Below are positions 1-9,107 of a DNA stretch of 49,895 nt, in pieces (the stretch's first letter is position 1; every line of letters starts with the position of its first letter). The stretch lies in contig JAGBIC010000037.1 in NCBI GenBank assembly GCA_017935185.1, positions 1 through 49,895 of the forward strand, read 5' to 3'. A program made the translations under genes and the position numbers. Source of the stretch: Alistipes sp. Its GTDB lineage: Bacteria > Bacteroidota > Bacteroidia > Bacteroidales > Rikenellaceae. Under the pieces are notes generated by a model that was not told the DNA's origin, made no database searches, and saw only the letters and a program-made list of their open reading frames with translations.

Positions 1-30
1 CCTTTGCTCTACCAACTGAGCTATGGCACC
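1..30 (-). tRNA. tRNA, 5' half only (cut by window edge)
   Basis: On the minus strand, position 30 begins an acceptor strand GGTGCCA, followed by the D arm GCTCAGTTGGTAGAGC and the first bases of an anticodon stem. The anticodon lies outside the window, so identity cannot be read. The 5' half resembles Bacteroidales tRNA-Phe, but that is only an impression. From 31 to 198 I see no gene. Confidence 0.85.
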
Positions 31-198
31 ATCATAATATGCTTCGTGTCTTAAAGCGAGTGCAAATATAGACTCTTTTTTTCATCTATGCAAATTTTTT
101 GAACAAAAACTTTCATTTTGCGCATCTCAACTTTCTATATTTTTTGTAATCGCCTTATACTCACCATATATACCGACGAGAAGTTTAAATCAGACTAA

Positions 199-233
199 TA
201 AAAAAGTCGGTCATCATTTTCTGACAACCGACC
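199..233 (-). terminator. Rho-independent terminator of aqpZ
   Basis: A 12-bp stem with G-U pairs (205-216 with 222-233) and a 5-nt loop is followed on the minus strand by six T (complement of A at 200-205). It lies 26 nt beyond the aqpZ stop codon and fits as its terminator. Confidence 0.75.
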
Positions 234-259
234 TCATTTAGTGTATTATCACCATTGTA

Positions 260-925
260 CTATTTTTTGCACTCACACTTGCATGTTAAGCATTTCCAAA
301 CTATTGCCGACAGTATTGCGCCACCAAAAGGAGCTACGATAAAGATCCACAAATCAGCCAAAGCCTGCCCGCCAGCAAGCACAGCGGGGCCGATCGAACG
401 AGCCGGATTCACCGATGTGCCCGTATAGTGGATACATACCAAATGTACAAGAACCAAAGTCAGACCTATTGCCAAACCTGCAAGATTCCCTGCGCCTTTT
501 TCAGTATCGGTTGTACCCAACACCACCAAAACAAAGATAAAGGTAAACACCACCTCTGCAGCAACCGCAGAGCCTACACATATTCCTGATTGCACAGCAT
601 TTGCACCGAGTCCCGACTCGGGAGCCAACGCATATAGGATAGCTGCGCCGATAAATGCACCAATCACCTGGAAAATCATGTACATTGCAGCATCTTTGCC
701 ACTCATACGTTTAGAGAGCCACACACCCAAAGTTATGGCAGGGTTAATATGGCATCCAGAAATACCGCCAATGGTATAAGCCATAGCTATTACCGCCAAA
801 CCGAATGCAAATGCAGTTCCAACAACAGAAGCAGCATCAACTCCACAGCTCAAACTTACGGCTGTACCGCATCCCATAAGGACTAGAACCATAGTTCCAA
901 TCAACTCCGCAAAATACTTTTTCAT
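260..925 (-). CDS. aqpZ: Aquaporin Z-type water channel
   Basis: This is a 221-aa MIP-family channel of normal AqpZ length, with about six membrane helices. Both pore motifs are present: HINPA (NPA at residues 61-63) and SVNPAR (NPA at 173-175). Arg176 and His161 match the selectivity-filter positions of water-specific AqpZ rather than the glycerol facilitator GlpF. It should pass water across the inner membrane during osmotic shifts. The start MKKYFAELIG is typical. One oddity is the C-terminal tail, which ends in closely spaced cysteines (WKCLTCKCECKK); most AqpZ proteins lack this. It is probably monocistronic: a terminator follows and a 96-nt gap separates it from the upstream nim-like gene. 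Confidence 0.93.
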   Translation of the reverse strand: MKKYFAELIGTMVLVLMGCGTAVSLSCGVDAASVVGTAFAFGLAVIAMAYTIGGISGCHINPAITLGVWLSKRMSGKDAAMYMIFQVIGAFIGAAILYALAPESGLGANAVQSGICVGSAVAAEVVFTFIFVLVVLGTTDTEKGAGNLAGLAIGLTLVLVHLVCIHYTGTSVNPARSIGPAVLAGGQALADLWIFIVAPFGGAILSAIVWKCLTCKCECKK

Positions 926-1021
926 AATAACAAAATTTTAAGTTTGCGGTATAAATATAATATATTTTTTTGATTTACAGCAACAAATAAGTCGAAAAAA
1001 ATCAAAAAATCACAATTTCGC

Positions 1022-1495
1022 CTACTTCCTTTTCCCCGTCAGTCGTTCGATTTTTATTGCTATCACTGCAGTTCTATGAATTGAGTTTTCGATTGCCTTG
1101 GGAGCTGCCGAAATGTGTTGGGGTGCATATTTTCTGACCAAAAGATTAAGTGCCAGCTTGCGTTTTTCAATATCATCAACGACATGGGCGCGCCCCATAA
1201 CCACCACAGATTCATAATAGGTGGTAAATTCGGCAGGTTGCAACTCGGTTTTGCCCACAACGACAAACGAAACACGCTCGTCATTTTCAATCGCACGTAA
1301 TTTTCTTCCTTCGGTAGCACAATGCAGATATATCACATCGTCATCTACAACATAATTTATCGGCACACCATAGCCGCCATCAGCCGACGCCATGGCCAGA
1401 AAACCATATTCTCCCGATTGCAGAAGCTCCACCGCACGCGCCTCGTCAAGCAATCGATCCTGACGGCGCACCATGCAATTATCGTAATTTATCAT
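1022..1495 (-). CDS. NimA-like pyridoxamine 5'-phosphate oxidase-family flavoprotein
   Basis: A 157-aa split-barrel FMN-binding protein. The N-terminal MVRRQDRLLDEARA, the GYGVPINYV strand, IYLHCATEG (His58) and FTTYYESVVVMG are typical of the NimA/Pyridox_ox_2 family. Some members reduce 5-nitroimidazoles and give metronidazole resistance in Bacteroides, but most chromosomal homologues have no proven drug role, so a resistance claim would be inference. Its ATG overlaps the tsaB stop by 4 nt (ATGA), so translation is probably coupled in a tsaB-nim operon. Probable substrate: a flavin-reduced small molecule, unknown. Confidence 0.82.
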   Translation of the reverse strand: MINYDNCMVRRQDRLLDEARAVELLQSGEYGFLAMASADGGYGVPINYVVDDDVIYLHCATEGRKLRAIENDERVSFVVVGKTELQPAEFTTYYESVVVMGRAHVVDDIEKRKLALNLLVRKYAPQHISAAPKAIENSIHRTAVIAIKIERLTGKRK

Positions 1496-2196
1496 AGCAG
1501 TTTTTTCTTCGATGGGATGACAACAAAGTCTTTCAGATAAAACGGCTCAAAATAGGCTATATCCTCTGTTTTTCCGGCATCCAAAAGCGACTGCGCAGGG
1601 CGAGCCAAGCCTCGAGCAGAAGGTGCCACCTTGATATATGTAGCATCAGGCATCACCTCGCAACATTTTGCTGCTCCATTGCCAAATATCACAAGTTTCT
1701 TACCCTCTCTTACATCTGCAAAACTCTCGGCCGTGATAATTTCTGCCGACACATCACTGAGGGCATTGCCATTCACATCATATTGACGTGTATACACCTC
1801 CATACGACGGGCGTCAACCATTGGACAAAGAAGAGCATTATCCCAACCATCAACATCGAAAATTCCCGCCTCATAATCCTCCAGGGCGACTTGAGTCAAA
1901 GCATCGAGCGAGCCCACGGCAAGCAAGGGGATATTCAAGCCATAGCACAGCCCTTTGGCAAACGACACGCCGATACGCAGGCCGGTATACGATCCCGGGC
2001 CCTTACCTACTGCCACCGCATCCAATTCATCGGGAGTGATACCGGTTTCACGAAGTAACTCGTCCACAAATACCCCCACTTTCTTGGCGTGGTCACGGCC
2101 TTCATCGCTCTCGCGCAACGACACCAGCTCGCCGTCGCGAGCTATACCCACCGAACATATATCGGTACCTGTTTCAATACATAGTATAAGTGACAT
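1492..2196 (-). CDS. tsaB: tRNA threonylcarbamoyladenosine biosynthesis protein TsaB
   Basis: A 234-aa ASKHA-fold protein that partners TsaD and TsaE in making t6A37 on ANN-decoding tRNAs in the cytoplasm. The N-terminus LILCIETGTDICSVG and the family signature GPGSYTGLRIG (residues 66-76) are clear. Length is normal for TsaB, whereas the paralogous TsaD would be about 340 aa. It lies 8 nt downstream of the HAD phosphatase gene and overlaps the nim-like gene by 4 nt, so the three are likely co-transcribed. Confidence 0.93.
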   Translation of the reverse strand: MSLILCIETGTDICSVGIARDGELVSLRESDEGRDHAKKVGVFVDELLRETGITPDELDAVAVGKGPGSYTGLRIGVSFAKGLCYGLNIPLLAVGSLDALTQVALEDYEAGIFDVDGWDNALLCPMVDARRMEVYTRQYDVNGNALSDVSAEIITAESFADVREGKKLVIFGNGAAKCCEVMPDATYIKVAPSARGLARPAQSLLDAGKTEDIAYFEPFYLKDFVVIPSKKKLL

Positions 2197-2204
2197 ATCT
2201 ATTC

Positions 2205-2987
2205 TTATATAAGTCCAAAATGTTTTAAGGCATTATACACTCCGTCATTATCAACATCGTCGGTAATATAGTCGGCTACAGCCTTCAACTCATCGCGTGC
2301 ATTGCCCATGGCTATACCTACTGTGGCATCCCTCACCATCGGGGCATCATTTCCACCATCGCCGAAAGCCATCGCCTCATGAATCGTATATCCGTAATAC
2401 TCCATTACCTTACTGACAGCCATCGACTTATCAACCCCCTTAACATTAACATCCATAAACGAGTCTATCCATCTACTGCCACTACATTCGGGCAACAAAG
2501 GCAATATCTTACCCTCCATCTCAGAGTCAATATATGGACACATCTGCCAAACTCTCTGCGTTGCAGCAATATGACGCAGGCTTTGCTCCTCTGGTATGAT
2601 ATTAACCACTTGCGACATCTCTCGTGCAAGCCCCTCCAAGCGCTCAACATACATATTTTTCTCGGCCAGCAGAGCCAACGAAAAGCCATGCTCATCTGCC
2701 AAATCGAGCATACGCTCAACTGTTTGACGAGAGTGTGCCTTCTCAAATATCGTTTTACCATCAGCCGCTATGCAACATCCTCCATTGACGGTAATATATC
2801 CATCTACCTCTATATCCTGCACAACGCTCATATGGCGCAACAGGCGGCCTGTGGCTATAAAAACCTTTATTCCCCTATCTCGCAACAAAGCTATCGCTTC
2901 ACGAGCCGATTCGGGAACAGTATGGGTCGTAAAACTGACCAACGTACCATCAATATCGAAAAAGACCGCTTTTATTCTCTCTCTCAT
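2205..2987 (-). CDS. HAD-superfamily (Cof-type) sugar-phosphate phosphatase
   Basis: A 260-aa haloacid dehalogenase-like hydrolase of the Cof/IIB group. Motif I is DIDGT (residues 11-15, nucleophile Asp11, acid/base Asp13), motif II is IATGR (44-48), the motif III lysine is in KGVDKS, and motif IV is GDGGND (209-214). The cap lies between residues about 85 and 180. Such enzymes dephosphorylate sugar phosphates or flavin/pyridoxal phosphates; the actual substrate cannot be read from sequence. It sits 17 nt after the MBL-fold lipoprotein gene and 8 nt before tsaB. Confidence 0.88.
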   Translation of the reverse strand: MRERIKAVFFDIDGTLVSFTTHTVPESAREAIALLRDRGIKVFIATGRLLRHMSVVQDIEVDGYITVNGGCCIAADGKTIFEKAHSRQTVERMLDLADEHGFSLALLAEKNMYVERLEGLAREMSQVVNIIPEEQSLRHIAATQRVWQMCPYIDSEMEGKILPLLPECSGSRWIDSFMDVNVKGVDKSMAVSKVMEYYGYTIHEAMAFGDGGNDAPMVRDATVGIAMGNARDELKAVADYITDDVDNDGVYNALKHFGLI

Positions 2988-3004
2988 CCCTACTTCGGCA
3001 TTCC

Positions 3005-3859
3005 TTAGTCAATACGAACCAATCCCTCGCAAGAGACATAATGCTCGGTTATGCCCAACTCTTTCATCCAATTGCGCACCTCTACGGTCTTCAATCGGCC
3101 GGTATTGAATCCTCCACCCTGATCGTTATTGTAAACCCATGATGGTGAAGGCCACAGGCATGCTCTGAACTTCACTGTCTCATAAAAATGTTTGTCGCAA
3201 CCATCTTGTCCATGATGGGCCATCTGCAGGTAGTCGCACTCCAAATCTTTGGCATACTCTGAATCGAGGAGTTTCTGACCACCCTTCACGGCCAAATCGC
3301 CAAGAAATATAATTGATTTCTTATTATCCCACACCTTAACAACCATGCTGGAATCATTATAACCCCTGATCTCGGGATTTTTCTCCGAAAGCACCTTAAA
3401 GTTCACTCCGTCGATTTCGAATTCATCGCCACAATTACAATCTATCACCTCGATATCGGTGGCATTATCCAGCAAAGAGTAGAATTTTCGAGTGAGTTCA
3501 GCGGTATTTGCATCCTCGCTATCTATAAGCTCATCATGGAAACGTGAATGATACACTTTCGATATCTTTAGGCCATTCAGGTTCTCCAACATCTTTGAAA
3601 GAGCCGTCATATGATCATCATGCGGATGCGATATAATCCATGCTTCGACCTCGCCGCCCAAAGCATCAATAAAGCCACGCAGATAATCCTTATCATAGCC
3701 GCCATCCATAACGATAACTTTTCCGTTCACGGTACGTATCACATAAGAGTTGCCAATAGTGTTAATCTGCGACTCCAACTGCCACAATGTAAACGTTTTG
3801 TTTGACCCACACGACATCAAACACATTATTCCGATAATTGCAAACAATATTTTCTTCAT
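3005..3859 (-). CDS. MBL-fold metallo-hydrolase lipoprotein (ComEC C-terminal-like)
   Basis: A 284-aa protein with a lipoprotein signal (lipobox LMSC, Cys17) followed by a metallo-beta-lactamase fold. The HxHxDH motif is intact as HPHDDH (78-83). Further metal ligands are expected in FLGDLAVKG and MAHHGQDGC. The domain is closest in style to the MBL domain of competence protein ComEC, which is nuclease-like. The signal places it at the periplasmic face or cell surface rather than in the cytoplasm. Substrate unknown; hydrolysis of extracytoplasmic nucleic acid or phosphoesters is a guess. It lies between smpB (28 nt) and the HAD gene (17 nt). Confidence 0.82.
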   Translation of the reverse strand: MKKILFAIIGIMCLMSCGSNKTFTLWQLESQINTIGNSYVIRTVNGKVIVMDGGYDKDYLRGFIDALGGEVEAWIISHPHDDHMTALSKMLENLNGLKISKVYHSRFHDELIDSEDANTAELTRKFYSLLDNATDIEVIDCNCGDEFEIDGVNFKVLSEKNPEIRGYNDSSMVVKVWDNKKSIIFLGDLAVKGGQKLLDSEYAKDLECDYLQMAHHGQDGCDKHFYETVKFRACLWPSPSWVYNNDQGGGFNTGRLKTVEVRNWMKELGITEHYVSCEGLVRID

Positions 3860-3887
3860 TGTTCAGGTTGTTTTAGGTTGTTTTAAA

Positions 3888-4349
3888 TTATTTATATCTC
3901 TTCATCGCCTTGTCCATCTCACGTTTGGCATCATTCTCTTTCAGATACTCTCGCTTATCGTACGCCTTGCGGCCGCGAGCCAAACCGATGACAATCTTGG
4001 CAAATCCATTAGGGTTCAAGAACAAGCGCAGGCCGACAATTGTCAAGCCCCTATCCTGAAGTGAGCGTTCCAACTTATTAAGTTCCTTGCGATTGAGCAA
4101 CAATTTACGATCACGTTTCGGAGCATGGTTATTACATGTTCCCCAACCATATTCGGCTATATTCACTCCTCGAATCCACAGCTCGCCTCTGTCAAAATAA
4201 CAATAGCAGTCGGTAAGCGACGCCTTGCCAAGTCGTATCGACTTAATCTCGGTACCCACCAATACCACGCCGGCGATATACTCTTCGAGTATCTCATAAT
4301 CGAATGTGGCGCGCTTATTTCTGATATTTATATTCTTATAATCTGCCAT
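3888..4349 (-). CDS. smpB: SsrA-binding protein SmpB
   Basis: A 153-aa tmRNA partner for ribosome rescue. The N-terminal [15 protein letters not shown], the core [14 protein letters not shown] and the basic C-terminal tail ([13 protein letters not shown], then KRYK) are diagnostic. I chose the Met at 4349 because family members have only a few residues before this N-terminal motif; an in-frame ATG at 4364 would add five residues. It is followed by the MBL-fold gene and separated from dnaG by 183 nt in which I see no gene. Confidence 0.95.
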   Translation of the reverse strand: MADYKNINIRNKRATFDYEILEEYIAGVVLVGTEIKSIRLGKASLTDCYCYFDRGELWIRGVNIAEYGWGTCNNHAPKRDRKLLLNRKELNKLERSLQDRGLTIVGLRLFLNPNGFAKIVIGLARGRKAYDKREYLKENDAKREMDKAMKRYK

Positions 4350-4547
4350 ACCAAATTCATCCACTTAGTCTTATTGCGGCACTATTTTTGCCTATTTCTA
4401 TCACAGGCAGGGCCGGATAAAGGTAACTAATTCTTTATCTTTTGATTGTTTTTACACATCTTTCTGTTTATTTTCTGTTTGCACACGGTATGCGTAGCGA
4501 TGCGTATACGCCTCCGGTTCCTGCCTCTTTTTGCAACATCCACAACA

Positions 4548-6533
4548 TTACATTATAAGACGCTGGCTCTTCTTCGACAGGGTCAGTTTAATTTCGTTGA
4601 GTTTTGTCAGTTGACGAGTATATTCCAAAATCTCATCCTCACTCAACGTGCTGTCATCAAGACGGGCCCGAAGCGTGTCAATCATCTTCTCGAGCACCTT
4701 CGAGCGATACAACATTATCGCTTTGTGGACTCCTGCACGCAAAATATCGCTCTCGCTCTCGATGTGCACATCCTTTTGACGCCAAATCTCACTCGGCACA
4801 TAATTATCATCGGAGGTGAGGATATCCACCGCCGCATTACACACCTCGGGATCAGAATGATTCACAAAGTATTGTGCAGGCACCTCTACCCCGATACCCA
4901 ACTTCTTCCACTCCTGGCGATAAACCTCGAGCAGACTCTCATATACAGGATTCGTAAAGTGCATATTGTCGTATTCGAGATTATAGAGTATCTCGTTGGC
5001 AACATTTATCTCCACAATATTTCGGCCCTCCATAACCTCAAAACTCTTGTGACCCGATTTCAGCAGATACTTAACCAGCTCATACTCCAACGCCTCGATA
5101 CTGCTACCCGCCGTAACAGATTTATTTATATCGAGTTCGATATTCGCTCCACCCTGCCACTCCTCTCGACGCAATTGGGTCTGCTGACGGCGAATAAACT
5201 CCTGCTCCTCGGCATCACCCGATTGCGATGCGCGCTTGCGGGCAACCTCGGCAATAAGCACATTCTCATCGACATCCATAATGCGAGAGCACTCTTTTAT
5301 GAATACCGAGCGTTGAATGGAATCAGGAATCTGCACTATCGAGCGCACCATATCGCTTACCACCTCCGAGCGTTTTATCGGATCTCTGCCGGCCTCTTTC
5401 GACAATAGCGTAGCCTTGAAGGTCAAGAAATCCTCCTCATTCTCGCTTATAAACTGCTTCACCTGCTCGGCGGTATGACTACGAGCGAATGAATCGGGGT
5501 CATGTTCCGCAGGCAGCGAAACTACTCGCACATTCATTCCCTCCTTGAGTATCATATCGATACCTCGCAACGACGCTTTTATTCCCGCCGCATCACCATC
5601 ATATATCACGGTTATATTGCGTGTAAAACGGCGCAAAAGCTGTATCTGCTCGGTTGTAAGAGATGTTCCCGACGAGGCTACCACGTTCTCAACACCCGCC
5701 TGATGCATCGAGATTACATCGGTATATCCCTCGACCATAATGGCGAAATCATGCTGCTGGATGGCTCTCTTCGAGAAATAGAGACCATATAGCTCACGCT
5801 TTTTGCTGTATATCTCACTCTCCGGCGAATTCTGATACTTCGCCACGCTCTTGTCGGTACGCAACGTACGGCCGCCAAAGGCTACAACACGGCCCGAAAT
5901 ATTATGCACAGGGAAGATTACCCTTTCACGGAATCTATCGCGAAGACGACCGCTCATCTCGCTCTTAAGCGACAATCCTGTCGACAAAAGGAACTCCTCC
6001 TTATACCCTGCTGCTAGAGCCGCACTCGACAAATCATCGCCCGACGACGAACAAAATCCCAATCCGAATTTACGAATTGTGGCATCGGTAAAACCTCGTT
6101 TTTGCGAAAAGTAGCTTAATCCTACACTTTTACCTTCGGGGTTGTTATTCAGATATTTTACAAAATATTCAGCCGCCCAGCCATTCAGCGCAAACATACT
6201 TTCGCGATCGTTATTGCGCCTAACATCCTCCTCGGTTTGCTGATGCTCCTCAACCTCTATGCCATATCGTTTGGCTACGATTTTAAGTGCTTCGGGATAG
6301 CTGACGCTCTCATGCTCCATGATAAACGTAACCACATTACCACCCTTGCCACAGCCAAAACATTTGAACATACCCTTCGATGGAGATACCACAAACGAAG
6401 GGGTCTTCTCCTGATGGAACGGGCAACAAGCCTGATAATTAAGGCCTTTGCGTTTCAGCGTAACATAGTCGCCGATAATCTCTACTATATCGGCAGCTGC
6501 GAAAATGCGATCTATGGTGGAGCGATCTATCAT
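4548..6533 (-). CDS. dnaG: DNA primase DnaG
   Basis: A 661-aa primase that makes RNA primers at the replication fork. The N-terminal CHC2 zinc finger is intact (Cys37, His40, Cys58, Cys61). The catalytic core has RFRERVIFPVHN and VVAFGGRTL, and the TOPRIM domain has EGYTD (268-272) and YDGD (311-314). The C-terminal region after about residue 440 is the divergent helicase-binding part. Length is normal for Bacteroidota. The only Bacteroidota -7 box upstream lies 8 nt before the ATG (6541-6548), which would give a nearly leaderless mRNA. Confidence 0.97.
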   Translation of the reverse strand: MIDRSTIDRIFAAADIVEIIGDYVTLKRKGLNYQACCPFHQEKTPSFVVSPSKGMFKCFGCGKGGNVVTFIMEHESVSYPEALKIVAKRYGIEVEEHQQTEEDVRRNNDRESMFALNGWAAEYFVKYLNNNPEGKSVGLSYFSQKRGFTDATIRKFGLGFCSSSGDDLSSAALAAGYKEEFLLSTGLSLKSEMSGRLRDRFRERVIFPVHNISGRVVAFGGRTLRTDKSVAKYQNSPESEIYSKKRELYGLYFSKRAIQQHDFAIMVEGYTDVISMHQAGVENVVASSGTSLTTEQIQLLRRFTRNITVIYDGDAAGIKASLRGIDMILKEGMNVRVVSLPAEHDPDSFARSHTAEQVKQFISENEEDFLTFKATLLSKEAGRDPIKRSEVVSDMVRSIVQIPDSIQRSVFIKECSRIMDVDENVLIAEVARKRASQSGDAEEQEFIRRQQTQLRREEWQGGANIELDINKSVTAGSSIEALEYELVKYLLKSGHKSFEVMEGRNIVEINVANEILYNLEYDNMHFTNPVYESLLEVYRQEWKKLGIGVEVPAQYFVNHSDPEVCNAAVDILTSDDNYVPSEIWRQKDVHIESESDILRAGVHKAIMLYRSKVLEKMIDTLRARLDDSTLSEDEILEYTRQLTKLNEIKLTLSKKSQRLIM

Positions 6534-6540
6534 AAGACTA

Positions 6541-6548
6541 CAAAGGTA
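6541..6548 (-). promoter_or_regulatory. Possible -7 box immediately before dnaG
   Basis: On the minus strand this reads TACCTTTG, a match to the Bacteroidota -7 element TAnnTTTG. No TTTG lies at the usual 19-21 nt upstream. Transcription from it would start at about 6534, one base before the dnaG ATG. Confidence 0.35.
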
Positions 6549-6620
6549 GTGAATAATTCACAAAATCTCATCTTCCGAGCAAGAAAAACGGCCACCTTAC
6601 GGCAGCCGTCTGTCAAGTTA

Positions 6621-7577
6621 TCAATCAAAGAAACTCTTATTGACAACAATTTTCACACTCCTCGGACACATTTCGAACTCCAATGGAGTGCCACCCAACA
6701 ATTCGCCATCAACCTCCACCATAATTTCGGGAGTAGATTCGATACGAATTGTACGGCCTCGATGGTGAGATATATGTCCGATTTTATAGATATTGCCATT
6801 AAACAGACTTCGCAAGCGGAATATCATCTGCCACCAATGCATAGGACGTATGAGCGTAAGGTCGAAAAGACCATCATCGGCCACGGCCAAAGGCAACTGC
6901 TGCGTTCCTCCACCGTTATATTTTCCGATACCGATGGCTATACTGAAAAGCAAATCTTTATGAATCAGCTCACCATCAATCCACACCTTCACGCCGGTTG
7001 ATTTATAGTGCATAAAACTCTTTACAAAACCTTGAGCATAAAGGTGTTTACCACGTTTACCCTTTGCCTTGTAATGTTCGTAAATCTTTGTTACCGAGGG
7101 GTCGAAACCCGCACCTGCAACATTGGCCATATAACGTACCTGCCGGAAATGCGACTCCTCATACTGCACCTTGCCCACATCCTGCATAAAAGTATAGCCC
7201 TCGCGTATTGCTCGCACAGCCTCGGAATAATGGGTGGGGATACCATACATTCTGATCCAATCATTACCCGTACCGACAGGAATAACCGCCACAGTAATAT
7301 CCTCCACATCCGCTTTTGTCTGGATAAAAAGGCCATTCACCACCTCATGCAAAGTACCGTCACCACCAATGACAATAATATGGCGATAACCCTCATTTAC
7401 AGCCTGAACGGTGAGCTCTGTCACATGGTATTTATGCTGCGAAAAGACAAGCTCATATGGAATGTCATTCTCGCGAATAAGTTTGGTTATAAGTGGCAAA
7501 TCTTCAAGCCCCTTGCCGAAGCCGGCCACGGGATTAACGATCGTATACCACTTTTTTGAAACATCTACCTGTTGCAC
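6621..7577 (-). CDS. Diacylglycerol/lipid kinase, YegS/DgkB type
   Basis: A 318-aa soluble lipid kinase with the DAGK catalytic fold. NPVAG (15-19), the nucleotide-binding GGDGT (71-75) and PVGTGND (100-106) are all present, and the C-terminal half is the beta-sandwich seen in YegS and DgkB. It would phosphorylate a membrane lipid such as diacylglycerol using ATP at the inner face of the membrane; the exact lipid is not evident. It lies 30 nt downstream of pepD and 87 nt upstream of dnaG, so it may be at the end of the phoH-pepD run. Confidence 0.9.
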   Translation of the reverse strand: MQQVDVSKKWYTIVNPVAGFGKGLEDLPLITKLIRENDIPYELVFSQHKYHVTELTVQAVNEGYRHIIVIGGDGTLHEVVNGLFIQTKADVEDITVAVIPVGTGNDWIRMYGIPTHYSEAVRAIREGYTFMQDVGKVQYEESHFRQVRYMANVAGAGFDPSVTKIYEHYKAKGKRGKHLYAQGFVKSFMHYKSTGVKVWIDGELIHKDLLFSIAIGIGKYNGGGTQQLPLAVADDGLFDLTLIRPMHWWQMIFRLRSLFNGNIYKIGHISHHRGRTIRIESTPEIMVEVDGELLGGTPLEFEMCPRSVKIVVNKSFFD

Positions 7578-7607
7578 AATAATATTGTTGTTGAGGTTTA
7601 ATATATC

Positions 7608-9083
7608 TTATTTCTCGGGAGCATTTTTCAGCGTATGGAGCAAGAAATCATAGAATTTCTCTACCGATGCAATCTCCACCTTCTCGTCCGGCGAGTGGGG
7701 ATAGCAGATGGTAGGACCGAATGAGATCATGTCAAGATTAGGGTACTTTCCACCAATAATTCCACACTCCAAACCTGCATGAATGGCAGTCACAGCGGGC
7801 TTTTTACCGTATAGTGCCTCATACGAAGCAAGCATAGCCTTCAAAATAGGCGACTCCATATTTGGATTCCAGCCATCGTAGCTACCCGACAATTCCACTT
7901 GGAAGCCACTCAATTCCAAAGCTACTTTTGTAGCATTTGCCAAAGCCTCCTTCTCCGAGCGAACCGATGAACGCACAAGGCACTGCACCTTGATTTTTTC
8001 GCTATCACCTACCACACGGGCCATATTTGTTGAGGTCTGCACCAAACCCTCCATAGCCATTGACATCTTCTCTACGCCATCAGGGCAAACAAGAATAGAG
8101 CCTATTAAGCGGTATGGATAGAACACCTTTTCGGGAGCAGGGCACTCCTCAACAGCGACAGAGATAGAATCTTCAACACCTGCATACTCGGCAACAAATA
8201 TCTTCTCAAACTCTGCTACAATATTATACACCTGCTCAACATTTGCCTCCTCTACCATAATTACGGCCACAGCCTCACGAGGAATGGCATTACGCAAGCC
8301 ACCGCCATCAACTGAACCCATCTCTACACTCATAGCCTGCTCTATGGCATACAGCACACGGAAGAGCAACTTATTGGCGTTTGCACGCTGGCATACAATC
8401 TGAATACCCGAGTGGCCACCCTTGCAACCCGTCACCGAGAGTTTCAGAGCCTTCCAACCCTGAGCAGGGGCAGCAAAAGAGTCGTGAGTACAATCCTTCT
8501 CGGCATTTACATCAATACCACCTGCACAGCCAACATACAACTCACCCTCGGTCACCGAGTCAAGGTTCAGCAGAATATCACCCTGCAAAAGGCCCTCCTT
8601 CAGACCAAAAGCTCCATCCATTCCGGTCTCTTCGGTAGCTGTGAACAGACCCTCAATAGGGCCATGTTCGATTGTATCATCCTCCATGACTGCCAAAATA
8701 GCCGCCACGCCAATACCATTATCAGCACCCAGAGTGGTACCGTTTGCTGTAACCCATTCGCCATCGATATAGGCCTCGATGGGGTCATTCTCGAAATCAA
8801 AAACCTTATCGTTGTTCTTTTGTGGCACCATATCCACATGAGCCTGCAAAACGATACCCTTACGGCCCTCCATACCGGCTGTTGCTGCCTTACGCATATA
8901 TACATTACCGGCCTCATCCACGCAATGCTCAATGCCATGCTCTACTGCAAAATCAACAAGGTACTGACGAATTTTCTCCTCGCTATGTGACGGACGAGGA
9001 ATATTCACAATCTCTGCAAAGTGCTTCCACACAAGTGCGGGCTTCAAATAATGGTTATAAAAACCTGCCAAATTTTTATCCAT
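7608..9083 (-). CDS. pepD: Aminoacyl-histidine dipeptidase (M20 family)
   Basis: A 491-aa cytosolic dinuclear metallopeptidase of the PepD (Xaa-His dipeptidase) group in peptidase family M20. Metal and catalytic residues are visible: QAHVDM (His82, Asp84), LGADNGIG (bridging Asp121), ATEETG (catalytic Glu151 and Glu152), LDSVTEGE, and the late IHAGLECG. The long lid insertion and full length separate it from short M20 deacylases. It hydrolyses dipeptides such as carnosine-type Xaa-His and other small peptides. It lies 24 nt after phoH. Confidence 0.95.
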   Translation of the reverse strand: MDKNLAGFYNHYLKPALVWKHFAEIVNIPRPSHSEEKIRQYLVDFAVEHGIEHCVDEAGNVYMRKAATAGMEGRKGIVLQAHVDMVPQKNNDKVFDFENDPIEAYIDGEWVTANGTTLGADNGIGVAAILAVMEDDTIEHGPIEGLFTATEETGMDGAFGLKEGLLQGDILLNLDSVTEGELYVGCAGGIDVNAEKDCTHDSFAAPAQGWKALKLSVTGCKGGHSGIQIVCQRANANKLLFRVLYAIEQAMSVEMGSVDGGGLRNAIPREAVAVIMVEEANVEQVYNIVAEFEKIFVAEYAGVEDSISVAVEECPAPEKVFYPYRLIGSILVCPDGVEKMSMAMEGLVQTSTNMARVVGDSEKIKVQCLVRSSVRSEKEALANATKVALELSGFQVELSGSYDGWNPNMESPILKAMLASYEALYGKKPAVTAIHAGLECGIIGGKYPNLDMISFGPTICYPHSPDEKVEIASVEKFYDFLLHTLKNAPEK

Positions 9084-9107
9084 ATCAGTTTTAAGTTTTA
9101 TTGGTTA

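Noticed and set aside
2379-3008. 209-aa plus-strand frame opposite the HAD gene
   Set aside because: Antisense shadow; composition biased as expected from reverse reading.
4490-4506. Short direct repeat ATGCGTA with 10-nt period after dnaG
   Set aside because: Only 7 bp and two copies; likely chance.
4446-5408. 320-aa open frame on the plus strand opposite dnaG
   Set aside because: It lies on the antisense strand of a certain dnaG gene and encodes a repetitive Leu/His/Ile-rich sequence typical of shadow frames.
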